A DNA stretch of 64,000 nt, from contig NZ_CP104861.1 in the NCBI RefSeq assembly GCF_025426255.1, positions 3,968,001 to 4,032,000 of the forward strand, given 5' to 3'. The DNA is from Pseudomonas fragi (GTDB lineage Bacteria > Pseudomonadota > Gammaproteobacteria > Pseudomonadales > Pseudomonadaceae). The notes beneath the pieces are model-generated. The model saw only the letters and a list, made by a program, of their open reading frames with translations, did not search any database and was not told the origin of the DNA. The translations under genes and the position numbers were made by a program. Positions 25,781 through 34,926 of the stretch are shown one piece after another (position 1 is the stretch's first letter; every line of letters starts with the position of its first letter).

Positions 25781-26644
25781 TTAACCAGCCACCAACCCCG
25801 CCCTCGCCTGCAAACTCAAATGAGCTTTCTCGCCGGGGGCCAGGGTCTGGTTATGCGTGCCGCCACTGGTGGACTCCACGCACACAAAACCCATCACTTC
25901 ATTCCAGCTCACGCCCAGCAATGGCCGCTTGCCCGGATGCCAGACCACCGTGTTGGCCTTGACTCCCGTGTCGATACTCAACGCTCTCTGCCAGGCGTGA
26001 TCGTTGAGCTGCATTTCGCCGTCATGCTGGAACACCCGCTGGCAACCGCCTTCCACCCGCAGCTCGCCCTTCTGCTGACAAACCTCACGGTTCAACTGAT
26101 CGTAGCCCTGCACACCGTCCAGACCGGACAGCGCTACCTCCGCGACATCACCAATACGCCAGTAAGCGCGTAATGCTTGGCTGACCTGGCACGGCTCATC
26201 GTCCTGATGTTCGGTACTCAGGCGCAGCTCCATTTCTTCACCCAGACGTGCATGCAAATCGACCTGCCAATCGCACAGCTGCAAACGCCAGTGCAGGGTC
26301 ACACCCTCTTCATCGGTGCTGCTGTCGAGCAGCTTCCAGTCGATCAACCGCGCCCAACCATGGGATGGCCACGCGTTTTCACTGGGATGGCGGCCATACC
26401 AAGGCCAGCAAATAGGGACCCCACCGCGTATGGCACCCACTTGTGGCCATTTGGCTGCGCACCACAACCACGGCTTTTGCCCGGTTGGTTGGAAGTGCAG
26501 CAATTGCGCGCCCTGACGGCTGAATACGGCCTGGCAATGTGGGTGATCGATCACCAGTACGTCGCGTTGCTGAAAACGCTCCCACTGAAAAATCGGCTGT
26601 TCGCGTTTGGATTTGAAGAAACGGTGAAGCGGATGCTCATGCAT
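25781..26644 (-). CDS. D-hexose-6-phosphate mutarotase (YeaD-type)
   Basis: Aldose-1-epimerase-like protein of 287 residues expected to interconvert alpha and beta glucose 6-phosphate, so that Zwf receives the beta anomer. Family features are GAQLLHFQPTGQKPWLW, GGVPICWPWYGRHP, a central SHGWAR segment with the likely catalytic His, and VWHPGK near the end with VCVESTS. It lies downstream of oprB but behind a clear terminator, so it probably has its own promoter or relies on read-through. Only 31 bases separate its end from the convergent TcC gene, and no terminator is visible there. Confidence 0.9.
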   Translation of the reverse strand: MHEHPLHRFFKSKREQPIFQWERFQQRDVLVIDHPHCQAVFSRQGAQLLHFQPTGQKPWLWCAAKWPQVGAIRGGVPICWPWYGRHPSENAWPSHGWARLIDWKLLDSSTDEEGVTLHWRLQLCDWQVDLHARLGEEMELRLSTEHQDDEPCQVSQALRAYWRIGDVAEVALSGLDGVQGYDQLNREVCQQKGELRVEGGCQRVFQHDGEMQLNDHAWQRALSIDTGVKANTVVWHPGKRPLLGVSWNEVMGFVCVESTSGGTHNQTLAPGEKAHLSLQARAGLVAG

Positions 26645-26687
26645 GTGCCGCAGTCCTGAAAATCATACGCCGAGGTGTGCAGCCCCG

Positions 26688-26716
26688 AAAAAAAAACGGA
26701 TAGCCAAGGCTATCCG
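26688..26716 (-). terminator. Intrinsic terminator of the gts-oprB operon
   Basis: CGGATAGCC-AA-GGCTATCCG is followed on the minus strand by nine T residues, 32 bases past the oprB stop. Confidence 0.93.
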
Positions 26717-26747
26717 CTGGAAAAGCAAGGAGCTTAGCGCAAGAACC

Positions 26748-28100
26748 CTAGAACACCGACTGAATTTTCAGTCCTGCTACCAATGCGTTATCTACCTGGT
26801 CCACACCACCCGGGTGAGTGATGTATTGCAGGTTTGGACGCACGGTAAGCCAGTTGGTCACGTGGAAGCCGTAGTTGATTTCGTAGTTGTACTCGGTAGA
26901 GCGCAATGGCGAGTACAGCGGATCGCTGTAGTCGGTGGCGCCAATGGCCGCGTTGGCCAGCTCGGCGTTTTTCTTCACCTCGTCGTTGACATGGATACGG
27001 GCAAAACCGATACCTACGTCATCTTTTGGACGCGCATCGAACGGGCCCTTGTACACGAACATCAGCGACTGGTAGTTGTCGACGATGTTGGTGTCCTTGT
27101 CGTGGAAGGTGGCATTGGCAGCAATGTTCAGGCCGCGGGAAGCATCACCGTTATGGGTGGTGAGTTGCTGCTGCGCAACAAACCAGTAGCCGCTTTTGCT
27201 GTTGCGAACGCGGTAGCTCTGGCCGGTGGTTGCGGCGTCATTGCCATTGATGTCTTCGCGCAGGTCATCGGCCGGCGCGGTGCTTTTGTAGTAACCGACA
27301 CGGTATTCACCCGGCAGGCTGTTGACCTTCGGCGACCAGACCAGTTCGACCGGCAGGACGGTGCCCTTGGTGCCGCTGCCGCTGAGCTTGAAGCCATTGC
27401 CGTGTTCAAGCTGCGACGGATTCTGGTTGTACGCGCCGATCTGCGCATAGAACTCGGGCGAAATATTATATTTCACACGCAGTGCAGCCTGGCTAACCGG
27501 CCAGTTGTACCAGATGTTGGTGGCCCAGTTACCGACCTGGGAGCCGCAGAACGCCAGGTTCTGGAATTCGCACGGGAAGGTGTTGAAGTCTTCGCCTTCA
27601 CCGAAGTAACCGGCCTTGACGTCCAGTTTGCCGTCGAGGAACTGGTGCTGAATCCACAATTGGGTCAAGCGCACCATATGGCCACGGCCGTAGACTTCCT
27701 GGGAGGAACTCAGAGTGCCGGCACGCGGGTCGCCGACACGGTCATTGGAGATGTTCTGGCCATTACGGTTGGTGAGTTGGATCTTGGCCTGGGTGTTATC
27801 CCAGCCCCACAGTTTCTGCAGGTCCAAAGCCACGCCCAGACCGAACTGGTCGCTGTAGCGCGCAGTCTTGTCGTCGTTGTAACCGCCATGCAGGTTGGCA
27901 CCGACTTCACCGACGTAATCGGCCTTGATGTCGATGCCCTGTTCAATCAGTTTGGTCCGTTCACCGCCCCAGTCGCCGGTCATCCATTTCGAGTCGGCGC
28001 TGAACGCTTCGTCGGCGTAGACACTGCTTGCACCCAGGCTTAGCGCGATAATTGCCGATAGCTGGCAGGCCAGACGGGTGCGGGTCATTCTGTTAGTCAT
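26748..28100 (-). CDS. oprB: Carbohydrate-selective porin OprB
   Basis: Outer-membrane beta-barrel that admits glucose and related sugars. The 450-residue precursor has a signal peptide of about 29 residues ending SSVYA before DEAFSADSKW. The barrel then begins with MTGDWGGERTKL, the conserved OprB start, and ends in aromatic F (KIQSVF) as outer-membrane proteins do. Strand patterns alternate through the protein, and two cysteines (PCEFQNLAFCG) could form a loop disulphide. It follows gtsD by 84 bases in the same direction and ends at a strong terminator, so it is the last gene of the gtsABCD-oprB unit. Confidence 0.96.
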   Translation of the reverse strand: MTNRMTRTRLACQLSAIIALSLGASSVYADEAFSADSKWMTGDWGGERTKLIEQGIDIKADYVGEVGANLHGGYNDDKTARYSDQFGLGVALDLQKLWGWDNTQAKIQLTNRNGQNISNDRVGDPRAGTLSSSQEVYGRGHMVRLTQLWIQHQFLDGKLDVKAGYFGEGEDFNTFPCEFQNLAFCGSQVGNWATNIWYNWPVSQAALRVKYNISPEFYAQIGAYNQNPSQLEHGNGFKLSGSGTKGTVLPVELVWSPKVNSLPGEYRVGYYKSTAPADDLREDINGNDAATTGQSYRVRNSKSGYWFVAQQQLTTHNGDASRGLNIAANATFHDKDTNIVDNYQSLMFVYKGPFDARPKDDVGIGFARIHVNDEVKKNAELANAAIGATDYSDPLYSPLRSTEYNYEINYGFHVTNWLTVRPNLQYITHPGGVDQVDNALVAGLKIQSVF

Positions 28101-28184
28101 CCCTTAATCCTCGTTGTTTTCTTATTGGCATTGTTTAACGCGGCACAACTCAAGGAGGCCTGGTCACAGGCTCCCTGTTCCGAC

Positions 28185-29345
28185 TTAACGACCCTTGAAT
28201 TGCGCCACGTTATCTGCCCGGCCGTGGGTCTGAGGCGAACTCATCGCTCCCAGACGCTCGCCCGTATTCGCATCAAACAGTAGCACTTTGGCCGGATCGA
28301 ACTGCAAATTGAGGCTCTGCCCCACTAGCGGCGCATCATCAGGGGCCATTCGGCAGCAGACCTTGCTCCCGTTCAGGTTCACAAAAACCAGGGTGTCAGG
28401 GCCTGTGGGCTCGATGACCTGCGCTTCAGCACGAATCGTTGGCAAGCCATTGGGCTCGGCGGGTGCCAACACAATCTGCTCGGCGCGAATGCCCACAATC
28501 ACATCACGATCCTCCAACCCGGCGTCCTGCATGCCCAGCGGCAACTCGCAGCGTGCCTGCCCGCTGTCGAGCAGGGCCAGCAACCGTCCTTCGCGACGCT
28601 GCAGGCGCAGGGGGATGAAGTTCATCGGTGGCGAACCAATAAAGCTGGCCACAAACAGGTTGGCCGGGTCGTTGTAGATCTGCTTGGGTGTACCGAACTG
28701 CTGGATGATCCCGTCTTTCATCACGGCCACTTTGTCGCCCAGGGTCATGGCTTCAATCTGGTCATGGGTGACGTAAACGGTGGTGGTTTTCAGGCGTTGA
28801 TGCATCAACTTCATTTCAGTGCGCATTTCGACCCGCAGCTTGGCGTCGAGGTTGGACAGCGGCTCGTCAAACAGGTAAATCTTCGGCCGCCGCGCCAGTG
28901 CCCGCCCCATCGCCACGCGCTGTTGCTGACCACCCGACAACTGACCAGGCTTGCGGGTCAGCAGGTGCTCGATTTGCAGCAGCTTGGCAACCCGTGCGAC
29001 TTCTTCTTCAATCGCCTCCGCGCTCATTTTGCGGATCTTGAGACCGAAGGCGATGTTGTCGCGCACGTTCATTGTCGGATACAGCGCGTAGGACTGAAAT
29101 ACCATGGCGATATCACGGTCCTTGGGGCTCATGCCGCTGATGTCGGCATCGTCCACCAGAATCGCCCCGCCACTGATGGTCTCAAGACCGGCAATGCAGT
29201 TCATCAGGGTCGACTTACCGCAGCCCGAAGGCCCCACCAGAATCAGAAATTCGCCATCGTTGATTTTCAGTTCAATGTTTTTCAGCGTGTCGGGCAAACC
29301 CTTGCCGTAGGATTTATTCACGTTACGTAATTCGAGAGTAGCCAT
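28185..29345 (-). CDS. gtsD: Glucose ABC transporter ATP-binding protein GtsD
   Basis: ATPase of the periplasmic-binding-protein-dependent glucose importer (MalK/UgpC type, 386 residues). The Walker A GPSGCGKST, signature LSGGQQQR, Walker B IYLFDEPLSNLD and switch His in VYVTHDQIEAM are present, followed by a C-terminal TOBE-type regulatory domain (about 240-370). It starts 3 bases after gtsC ends, so it is the fourth gene of the operon. Assignment to glucose rests on its neighbours gtsA, oprB and the Entner-Doudoroff genes. Confidence 0.95.
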   Translation of the reverse strand: MATLELRNVNKSYGKGLPDTLKNIELKINDGEFLILVGPSGCGKSTLMNCIAGLETISGGAILVDDADISGMSPKDRDIAMVFQSYALYPTMNVRDNIAFGLKIRKMSAEAIEEEVARVAKLLQIEHLLTRKPGQLSGGQQQRVAMGRALARRPKIYLFDEPLSNLDAKLRVEMRTEMKLMHQRLKTTTVYVTHDQIEAMTLGDKVAVMKDGIIQQFGTPKQIYNDPANLFVASFIGSPPMNFIPLRLQRREGRLLALLDSGQARCELPLGMQDAGLEDRDVIVGIRAEQIVLAPAEPNGLPTIRAEAQVIEPTGPDTLVFVNLNGSKVCCRMAPDDAPLVGQSLNLQFDPAKVLLFDANTGERLGAMSSPQTHGRADNVAQFKGR

Positions 29346-29348
29346 GCC

Positions 29349-30203
29349 TTACCCCTTGACCGCGCCGGACGTCAGCCCGCGCAGAAAATACTTGCCCGCA
29401 AAAATGTAGACCAGCAGCGTCGGCAGCCCCGCGATCATGGCCGCAGCCATATCAACGTTGTATTCCTTGGCGCCGGTGCTGGTATTGACCAGGTTGTTCA
29501 GCGCCACCGTAATCGGCTGCGCATCCCCACTGGCAAACACCACACCAAACAGAAAGTCGTTCCAGATTTGAGTGAATTGCCAGATCAGACAGACCATCAC
29601 GATCGGCACCGACATCGGCAGCAGAATCCGCCCGAAAATAGTGAAAAAGCCCGCCCCATCAAGCCGCGCAGCCTTGACCAGGGCATCCGGGATGCTCACG
29701 TAGTAGTTGCGGAAAAACAGCGTGGTAAAGGCCAGGCCGTAAACCACGTGCACCAGCACCAGGCCGGTGGTGGTGTTGGCCAGGCCCAGCTTGCCAATGG
29801 TGAACGAGGCCGGCAGCAACACGGTTTGAAATGGCAGGAAGCAGCCAAACAGCAGCAGGCCAAAGAACAGTTGCGAACCGCGAAAGCGCCACATCGACAG
29901 GACGTAACCGTTCATGGCCCCGATAAAGGTCGAGATCAATACCGCAGGGACGGTGATTTTCACCGAGTTCCAGAAGTACCCGCCCACCGTGTCCCAGGCC
30001 TTGATCCAGCCAATACCGTCAATTACTTGCGGCCAGCTCAGCAGGTTGCCGGTGCGGATATCTTCAGGGCTTTTGAAGCTGGTAAGCAGCATCACCACCA
30101 GCGGGATCAAGTAGATCGCGGCAGCTAGAATCAAGGTGGCGTAAATCGCCAGGCGGCTGAAGCTCAATCGTGGTGCCCCGATCCCGCTCGTCATATTAGT
30201 CAT
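29349..30203 (-). CDS. gtsC: Glucose ABC transporter permease GtsC
   Basis: Inner-membrane permease of 284 residues (MalG type). About six membrane segments are visible, including LAIYATLILAAAIYLIPLVV near residue 17. The EAA-like cytoplasmic loop for ATPase contact reads VKAARLDGAGFFTIFGRILLP. GAGGA lies 10 bases before the ATG at 30203, which overlaps the end of gtsB by 8 bases. A second in-frame ATG three codons later is an alternative start. Confidence 0.95.
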   Translation of the reverse strand: MTNMTSGIGAPRLSFSRLAIYATLILAAAIYLIPLVVMLLTSFKSPEDIRTGNLLSWPQVIDGIGWIKAWDTVGGYFWNSVKITVPAVLISTFIGAMNGYVLSMWRFRGSQLFFGLLLFGCFLPFQTVLLPASFTIGKLGLANTTTGLVLVHVVYGLAFTTLFFRNYYVSIPDALVKAARLDGAGFFTIFGRILLPMSVPIVMVCLIWQFTQIWNDFLFGVVFASGDAQPITVALNNLVNTSTGAKEYNVDMAAAMIAGLPTLLVYIFAGKYFLRGLTSGAVKG

Positions 30204-31104
30204 GGCGTTTATTCCTCAGTTCGGAATACAGGTACGGCACGAGGATGGCCAGAATCGCCCCCAGCATCATTATCGCACTGGCAGAACCGACACCCATTTG
30301 CCCACGGCTGAAAGTGAAGGAATACATGAACATCGCGGGTAAATCCGAGGAGTAGCCCGGGCCACCGGCGGTCATCGCCGACACCAGGTCGAAGCTCTTG
30401 ATCGCAATGTGCGCAAGGATCATGAAAGCGCTGAAAAACACCGGGCGCAGGCTTGGCAACACGATGCGCAGGTAGATGGTCGGCAGGCTCGCACCGTCGA
30501 CCTGGGCGGCACGAATGATCGACTGATCGACCCCGCGCAGACCGGCCAGAAACATCGCCATCACAAACCCGGAAGCCTGCCATACCGCCGCGATCACCAG
30601 GCAGTACACCACCCGATCCTGATCCAGCAGCCAGTCAAAACGAAAGCCTTCCCACCCCCAGTCGCGCAGCATTTTGTCCAGCCCAAGGCCGGGATTGAGC
30701 AGCCACTTCCAGGCCGTACCGGTGACGATCATCGACAGCGCCATCGGGTACAGATAAATCGTGCGGATAAAGCCTTCCTTGCGAATCCGCTGGTCGAGCA
30801 GAATCGCCAGGAACACGCCGATGACCAGGCTGATGGCGATAAACATCCCGCCAAATACCGCCAGGTTTTTACTGGCGACCCACCAGCGGTCGTTTTCCAT
30901 CAAGCGTGCGTATTGCTGCAAGCCCACCCATTTGTAGCTGGGCATAAAACTGGAGTTGGTGAACGAAAGCACAAACGTCCACAAAATGTAGCCATAAAAG
31001 CCAACCAACACGATCAGCATGCTCGGCGCCAAAACCAGCTTGGGCAACCAGCGTTGCAGCGCATCAAAGGGCGAGGCCTTGCTGAACACAGCCACGGAAC
31101 TCAT
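30196..31104 (-). CDS. gtsB: Glucose ABC transporter permease GtsB
   Basis: Inner-membrane permease of 302 residues (MalF type). It has six likely membrane segments, for example LVLAPSMLIVLVGFYGYILW near residue 21. The EAA-like loop reads IRAAQVDGASLPTIYLRIVLP. The ATG at 31104 has GGGAG 7 bases upstream. An upstream in-frame ATG at 31155 would add 17 residues without a better site. It follows gtsA after 103 bases that hold two stem-loops. Confidence 0.94.
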   Translation of the reverse strand: MSSVAVFSKASPFDALQRWLPKLVLAPSMLIVLVGFYGYILWTFVLSFTNSSFMPSYKWVGLQQYARLMENDRWWVASKNLAVFGGMFIAISLVIGVFLAILLDQRIRKEGFIRTIYLYPMALSMIVTGTAWKWLLNPGLGLDKMLRDWGWEGFRFDWLLDQDRVVYCLVIAAVWQASGFVMAMFLAGLRGVDQSIIRAAQVDGASLPTIYLRIVLPSLRPVFFSAFMILAHIAIKSFDLVSAMTAGGPGYSSDLPAMFMYSFTFSRGQMGVGSASAIMMLGAILAILVPYLYSELRNKRHD

Positions 31105-31128
31105 CGAAATACTCCCGAGAGGGTATGC

Positions 31129-31192
31129 CGGCATCCGCAAACGCAGATGCCGCACAACCTGGGGTCATGGGGTGCCACGCCTGAGCGTGGCA
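31129..31192 (-). other. Intercistronic stem-loops between gtsA and gtsB
   Basis: TGCCACGC-CTGA-GCGTGGCA (31173-31192) is a perfect 8-bp hairpin without a T run. A second hairpin, CGGCAT/ATGCCG, lies at 31129-31152. Such structures often protect binding-protein mRNA, giving more GtsA than permease. Here that is inferred. Confidence 0.6.
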
Positions 31193-31207
31193 GGTCAGAG
31201 CAACGAA

Positions 31208-32497
31208 TTACTGCGCAGACTTGATCGCGGAGTAGAGCTTTTTGCCAGCAGTGGCTGGATCCGCATTCTTGTCACTCATGAAGTTGCTCACGGTGTCAAA
31301 AATCGCGCCTTGCACCGCCAGCGAAGTGGCCATGTTGTGCGCCATGCTTGGCAACTGGCTGTTGGACTTGCCCGCTTCGGCGAAGTCTTTGGCTGACGCC
31401 TGGCCACAGCTGTCGAACTTGCTCATGTCCAGATCGTTGCGTACCGGAATCGAGCCTTTGTTCTGATTGAACACGTACTGGAATTCAGGTTCGAGGGCGA
31501 TTTTGGCCACATCGTTTTGCGCTGCGATATTGCCTGGCGTGTTGTTTTTGGCAGACAGTTTGAACATCGCCAGCGAATCGATGTTGTAAGTGAAGCTGCC
31601 CTTGGTGCCGGGGAAAGGCACGCATTCATAGTCTGTGCCAGCCTTCTTACCCGCAGCAGCCCACTCGCTCTTCGCCCAGTCACCCATGATCTGCATACCG
31701 GCTTTGCCGTTGATCACCTTGGCCGCTTCCAGGTTCCAATCCTGGCCGGTGCCATCCGGATCCATATAGCTCTGCAGTTTTTTCAGGTTGGTGAAGACTT
31801 CGGCCATTTGCGGGCCGGTCAAGGTTTTTTGATCAAGATCAATGAAGGCTTTTTTATAACCGTCAGGCCCCATGACGCTCAGCACCAGGTCTTCAAAAAC
31901 CGTGCTGTCCTGCCAAGGTTGGCCACCGTGGGCCAGAGGTATAAAGCCCGCGGCCTTGAGCTTGTCGCCTGCGGCATAGAGCTCTTCAAGGGTGGTTGGC
32001 GCTTTGTCGATGCCGGCTTTTTTGAACACTTCGGGGTTGATCCACAACCAGTTCACCCGGTGAATATTCACCGGTACAGCCACGTAATGGCCGTTGTATT
32101 TCATGGTGTCGGATACGGTTTTGGACAGCAGCGCGTCCCAGTTATTAGTCTTGGACACCTCATCGAGGTTGGTCAGCAAACCGAGGGCGCCCCAGTCCTG
32201 CAAGTCAGGGCCTTTGATTTGTGCAGCTGACGGCGGGTTGCCTGACACGGCGCGGGTTTTAAGCACGGTCATGGCCGCTGCGCCACCACCACCGGCCACA
32301 GCGCTGTCCTGCCAGGTGTAACCGTCTTTTTCGATCAGCTTTTTAAGAACACCAACCGCCTTGGCTTCACCACCGGACGTCCACCAATGCACGACTTCAA
32401 CCGTACCTTTGGAATCGGCAGGGGTGCTGGCATAGGTATTCAGGGGGAATAGAGTGGCAAGCGAAATGACAACGGCGAGGCGACTGAATGAATTCAT
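31208..32497 (-). CDS. gtsA: Glucose-binding periplasmic protein GtsA
   Basis: Periplasmic solute-binding protein of family 1 (429 residues) that delivers glucose to GtsBC. The signal peptide MNSFSRLAVVISLATLFPLN ends at TYA before STPADSK. The mature part begins VEVVHWWTSGGEAKA, the glucose-binding-protein start, and contains GGGGAAAMTVLKTRAVSG and GDWAKSEW. Two cysteines (YECVPFP and FDSCGQ) probably form a disulphide. The ATG at 32497 has AAAGGAT upstream. A longer frame to 32551 lacks a signal-peptide start. It is first in the gtsABCD-oprB operon, with a palindrome at 32601-32618 in the promoter region. Confidence 0.96.
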   Translation of the reverse strand: MNSFSRLAVVISLATLFPLNTYASTPADSKGTVEVVHWWTSGGEAKAVGVLKKLIEKDGYTWQDSAVAGGGGAAAMTVLKTRAVSGNPPSAAQIKGPDLQDWGALGLLTNLDEVSKTNNWDALLSKTVSDTMKYNGHYVAVPVNIHRVNWLWINPEVFKKAGIDKAPTTLEELYAAGDKLKAAGFIPLAHGGQPWQDSTVFEDLVLSVMGPDGYKKAFIDLDQKTLTGPQMAEVFTNLKKLQSYMDPDGTGQDWNLEAAKVINGKAGMQIMGDWAKSEWAAAGKKAGTDYECVPFPGTKGSFTYNIDSLAMFKLSAKNNTPGNIAAQNDVAKIALEPEFQYVFNQNKGSIPVRNDLDMSKFDSCGQASAKDFAEAGKSNSQLPSMAHNMATSLAVQGAIFDTVSNFMSDKNADPATAGKKLYSAIKSAQ

Positions 32498-32600
32498 GAC
32501 TGATCCTTTCTTGTTGTTATAGCTGTGCAAGTCTTTTGCTTGCGCTGCCAAAGAGTGTATCCATCACTACCCGCCCCCGCGTAACGAAGAGACGCGCATA

Positions 32601-32618
32601 TGTCACAACCTTGTGACA
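32601..32618. promoter_or_regulatory. Perfect palindrome upstream of gtsA
   Basis: TGTCACAA-CC-TTGTGACA has fully complementary 8-bp arms and lies about 105 bases before gtsA in the 350-base gap shared with the divergent AP2-like gene. It is a candidate operator for GltR or another regulator, and the binding protein is unknown. Nothing else in the 32498-32849 gap looks like a gene. Confidence 0.5.
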
Positions 32619-32849
32619 CAGAGGTTTGGGCTATTTTCGATGCTGAAGGTTTTACGACAATGTCTGACACTGGGTTCCTGTAAGCCACCAAGCTGGGCCC
32701 ACAACCGAAGTAAGGCATTTTCCGCATTACATGTAGGACGCATCCCGAAGTCGTTTTCCCACGTTGTACCAGCAAAAAACTTCAGCGAGTCTGCTGCACA
32801 TCGTCACGATTAAAGAACGGATGCCGGTCCCCATCAGGAGATGTGACTT

Positions 32850-33497
32850 ATGCCAAGCCCACGCGCAACGACCCGTAATCACTGTTTCATTTACCCGCTT
32901 GAATACCCGGACGGTCGCGCCTACGCCTGGAAACTGGACATTCAGCGCTCCGGCAAGATGCATCTGCACCTCTTCGACTTTGCCGAGTACGGAGGGGAAG
33001 CTGCAGCATTGGACGCGGCCGAAAACTTGCGCAACCAACTGGTGCTGAAAATGCCCCAGGCCTTCACTTATGAGAGCCGCCAACGCCTGATGCCGCACAA
33101 CACCAGCGGGCACCCCGGGGTTTACCGGGTTCTGTCCAACCACATCGATTACTGGCGCGCGACGACGCGTATTCACGGTTACAACCTGAGCAAGAGCTTT
33201 CGCGTTGATCGTTATGGCGATGACGAGGCCAAGCGGCTGGCACTGCAAGAGCGCCAGCGGCAATTAAGCCTGTGCAACGAGCCCTATGACGTGGCCATGG
33301 AAAAACTGCAGCAGCACTTCAGCCAGACCAGCAGGCGCGTGCGCGAAAACCGTATCAACGCTGCGATGAATAGCCCCCGCCGACCTGAAGCCATTATCGA
33401 AAAGGCTTCAGCATCCAACCTGGAAGTCTTGTTGCCCATCAGTGCCGAGCAGGCGAGCCTATCGATCAGTCGCCATTTCGCGGCAAGTACAAAGTAA
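32850..33497 (+). CDS. AP2/ERF-like domain protein, 215 residues
   Basis: A basic soluble protein, possibly DNA-binding. The central segment, about residues 91-135, reads GVYRVLSNHIDYWRATTRIH and then LSKSFRVDRYGDDEAKRLAL. This follows the AP2/ERF pattern of three strands and a helix (GV-R...W.A.I..(K)..SF.V..YG...A...A). A weaker first copy may lie at residues 10-65 (YAWKLDIQRSGKMHLHLFDF). The C-terminal third is helical and rich in Arg and Gln. AGGAG lies 9 bases before the ATG. Its last 32 bases overlap the convergent gtrS. The AP2 assignment is by eye and moderate. The biological role is unknown. Confidence 0.7.
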   Translation: MPSPRATTRNHCFIYPLEYPDGRAYAWKLDIQRSGKMHLHLFDFAEYGGEAAALDAAENLRNQLVLKMPQAFTYESRQRLMPHNTSGHPGVYRVLSNHIDYWRATTRIHGYNLSKSFRVDRYGDDEAKRLALQERQRQLSLCNEPYDVAMEKLQQHFSQTSRRVRENRINAAMNSPRRPEAIIEKASASNLEVLLPISAEQASLSISRHFAASTK

Positions 33498-34926
33498 CCC
33501 GCAGGCCGCCGACGCGCAGGTTCTGCAAACTGACTTCACCGCCGTGGCTGTGGGCGATGCTGCGTGCGATACCCAGCCCCAGCCCGTAGCCCTGCTGCTG
33601 CCCGGCCAGGCGAAAGTGAGGCTCAAACACTTGCTCAAGCCGCTGTTCGGGAACGCCCGGCCCTTCATCGTCAACGGTCAGCACAAAAGCGTTTTCATTG
33701 TCATCAATACGCAAGTGCGCGTTTTTACCGTACTTGAGTGCGTTATCGATCAGGTTGCCCATGCAGCGCCGCAAAGCCAGCGGTTTGCCCGAATACGGCC
33801 AGAGGGCCCTCCCCTGTAACGTCACACGGCCATTTCCCTGCGGGAGCAAATAAGGCTCGATCAAGCAATCGAGCAGGTGATTCAAGTCCACTGCCTCGAT
33901 ATTTTCGTGAATATCAGTGTCTTTCACACATTGCAGCGCGCCTTTGACCAGCATCTCCAGCTCATCCAGATCGCGACCGAACTTGTGTTGCAGTTGCTCG
34001 TCGTCCAGCAGCTCAACGCGCAGGCGCAGGCGGGTAATGGGCGTGCGCAAATCATGGGAGATGGCACTGAACAATTGACTGCGCTCGGTCAAGTAACGAC
34101 TGATACGCGCGCGCATGGTGTTCAAGGCACGCCCCACCTCGACCACTTCGCTGCCACCGCCCACCTCGACCGGTTTGACCTCATCCTCGCCCAGCGACAT
34201 ATCGCGGGCAGCCCGGGCCAGACGCTTGAGCGGGCGACTTTGCCAGTGCACCAGCAGCCCGATAAACAACAATAAAAAAATGCTGCTGAGGACGATAAAC
34301 CACACCTGCAATGCCGGTAGGCCCTCTTCTTCAAGGCTGGTGTAGGGCTGGGGCAACAGGGACGCGATGTACAGCCATTCACCCGGCACCATCTGAATTT
34401 GCGTCACCAGCACCGGCGGATTGACCGGTTCCAGGGTCAACGCAAAATGCGCCCAGGAACGTGGCAGCTCATCGAGCTTGAGACCGGCATTGAAAATACG
34501 TAAATCCTGCGGGCTGACAAACCTTACCGACATGTCGACGTTGGGCCCTACCGACTCGCGCAACACCTGATCCACCGCATCCAGCACCGCCTGCTTGCGC
34601 TGGGTCGGCGGCAACACTTGCATGTCCAAAGGCTTGTCATTGAGGCTGACGACAAAACGTGTACCGCCCATGCTGCGCAATTGATCCAGTACCAGCGGGC
34701 GATAGGCCAATGGCAAGGAGCGCAGGTAGGTCACGGTCGCGTTCATCGAGTGCGCCATGCTGCGTGCACTGTTGACCAGGCCTTCAAGTTGTGTGGTACG
34801 CAACTGCGACAACCAGATAGCACTGGACAGGGTTTGTGCCAGCAAAATGGCGAGCAAGGTCAGCAGCAACATGCGGCCCAGCAATGAGCGGGGCAAATGC
34901 CATTTGCGCAGGAATTTAAAGGTCAT
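33466..34926 (-). CDS. gtrS: Sensor histidine kinase GtrS (GltS)
   Basis: Membrane sensor kinase of 486 residues that pairs with GltR to control glucose uptake. Membrane segments at about 16-38 and 207-227 flank a periplasmic sensor region of about 170 residues. A HAMP linker (RPLKRLARAARDM) follows, then the phosphorylated His291 in SAISHDLRTPITRLR. The ATPase domain has NLIDNALKYGK, DDEGPGVPE and GLGLGIARSI. The ATG at 34926 overlaps the gltR stop by 11 bases. A start at 34962 would lie deeper inside gltR. In P. aeruginosa the ligand is reported to be 2-ketogluconate or 6-phosphogluconate. Confidence 0.93.
   Translation of the reverse strand: MTFKFLRKWHLPRSLLGRMLLLTLLAILLAQTLSSAIWLSQLRTTQLEGLVNSARSMAHSMNATVTYLRSLPLAYRPLVLDQLRSMGGTRFVVSLNDKPLDMQVLPPTQRKQAVLDAVDQVLRESVGPNVDMSVRFVSPQDLRIFNAGLKLDELPRSWAHFALTLEPVNPPVLVTQIQMVPGEWLYIASLLPQPYTSLEEEGLPALQVWFIVLSSIFLLLFIGLLVHWQSRPLKRLARAARDMSLGEDEVKPVEVGGGSEVVEVGRALNTMRARISRYLTERSQLFSAISHDLRTPITRLRLRVELLDDEQLQHKFGRDLDELEMLVKGALQCVKDTDIHENIEAVDLNHLLDCLIEPYLLPQGNGRVTLQGRALWPYSGKPLALRRCMGNLIDNALKYGKNAHLRIDDNENAFVLTVDDEGPGVPEQRLEQVFEPHFRLAGQQQGYGLGLGIARSIAHSHGGEVSLQNLRVGGLRVTLYLPRNGD

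Noticed and set aside
26643..28043. 466-codon open frame on the plus strand
   Set aside because: It lies exactly antisense to oprB, whose product has a signal peptide and porin motifs. The antisense product has no family motifs, and such shadows are common in GC-rich DNA.
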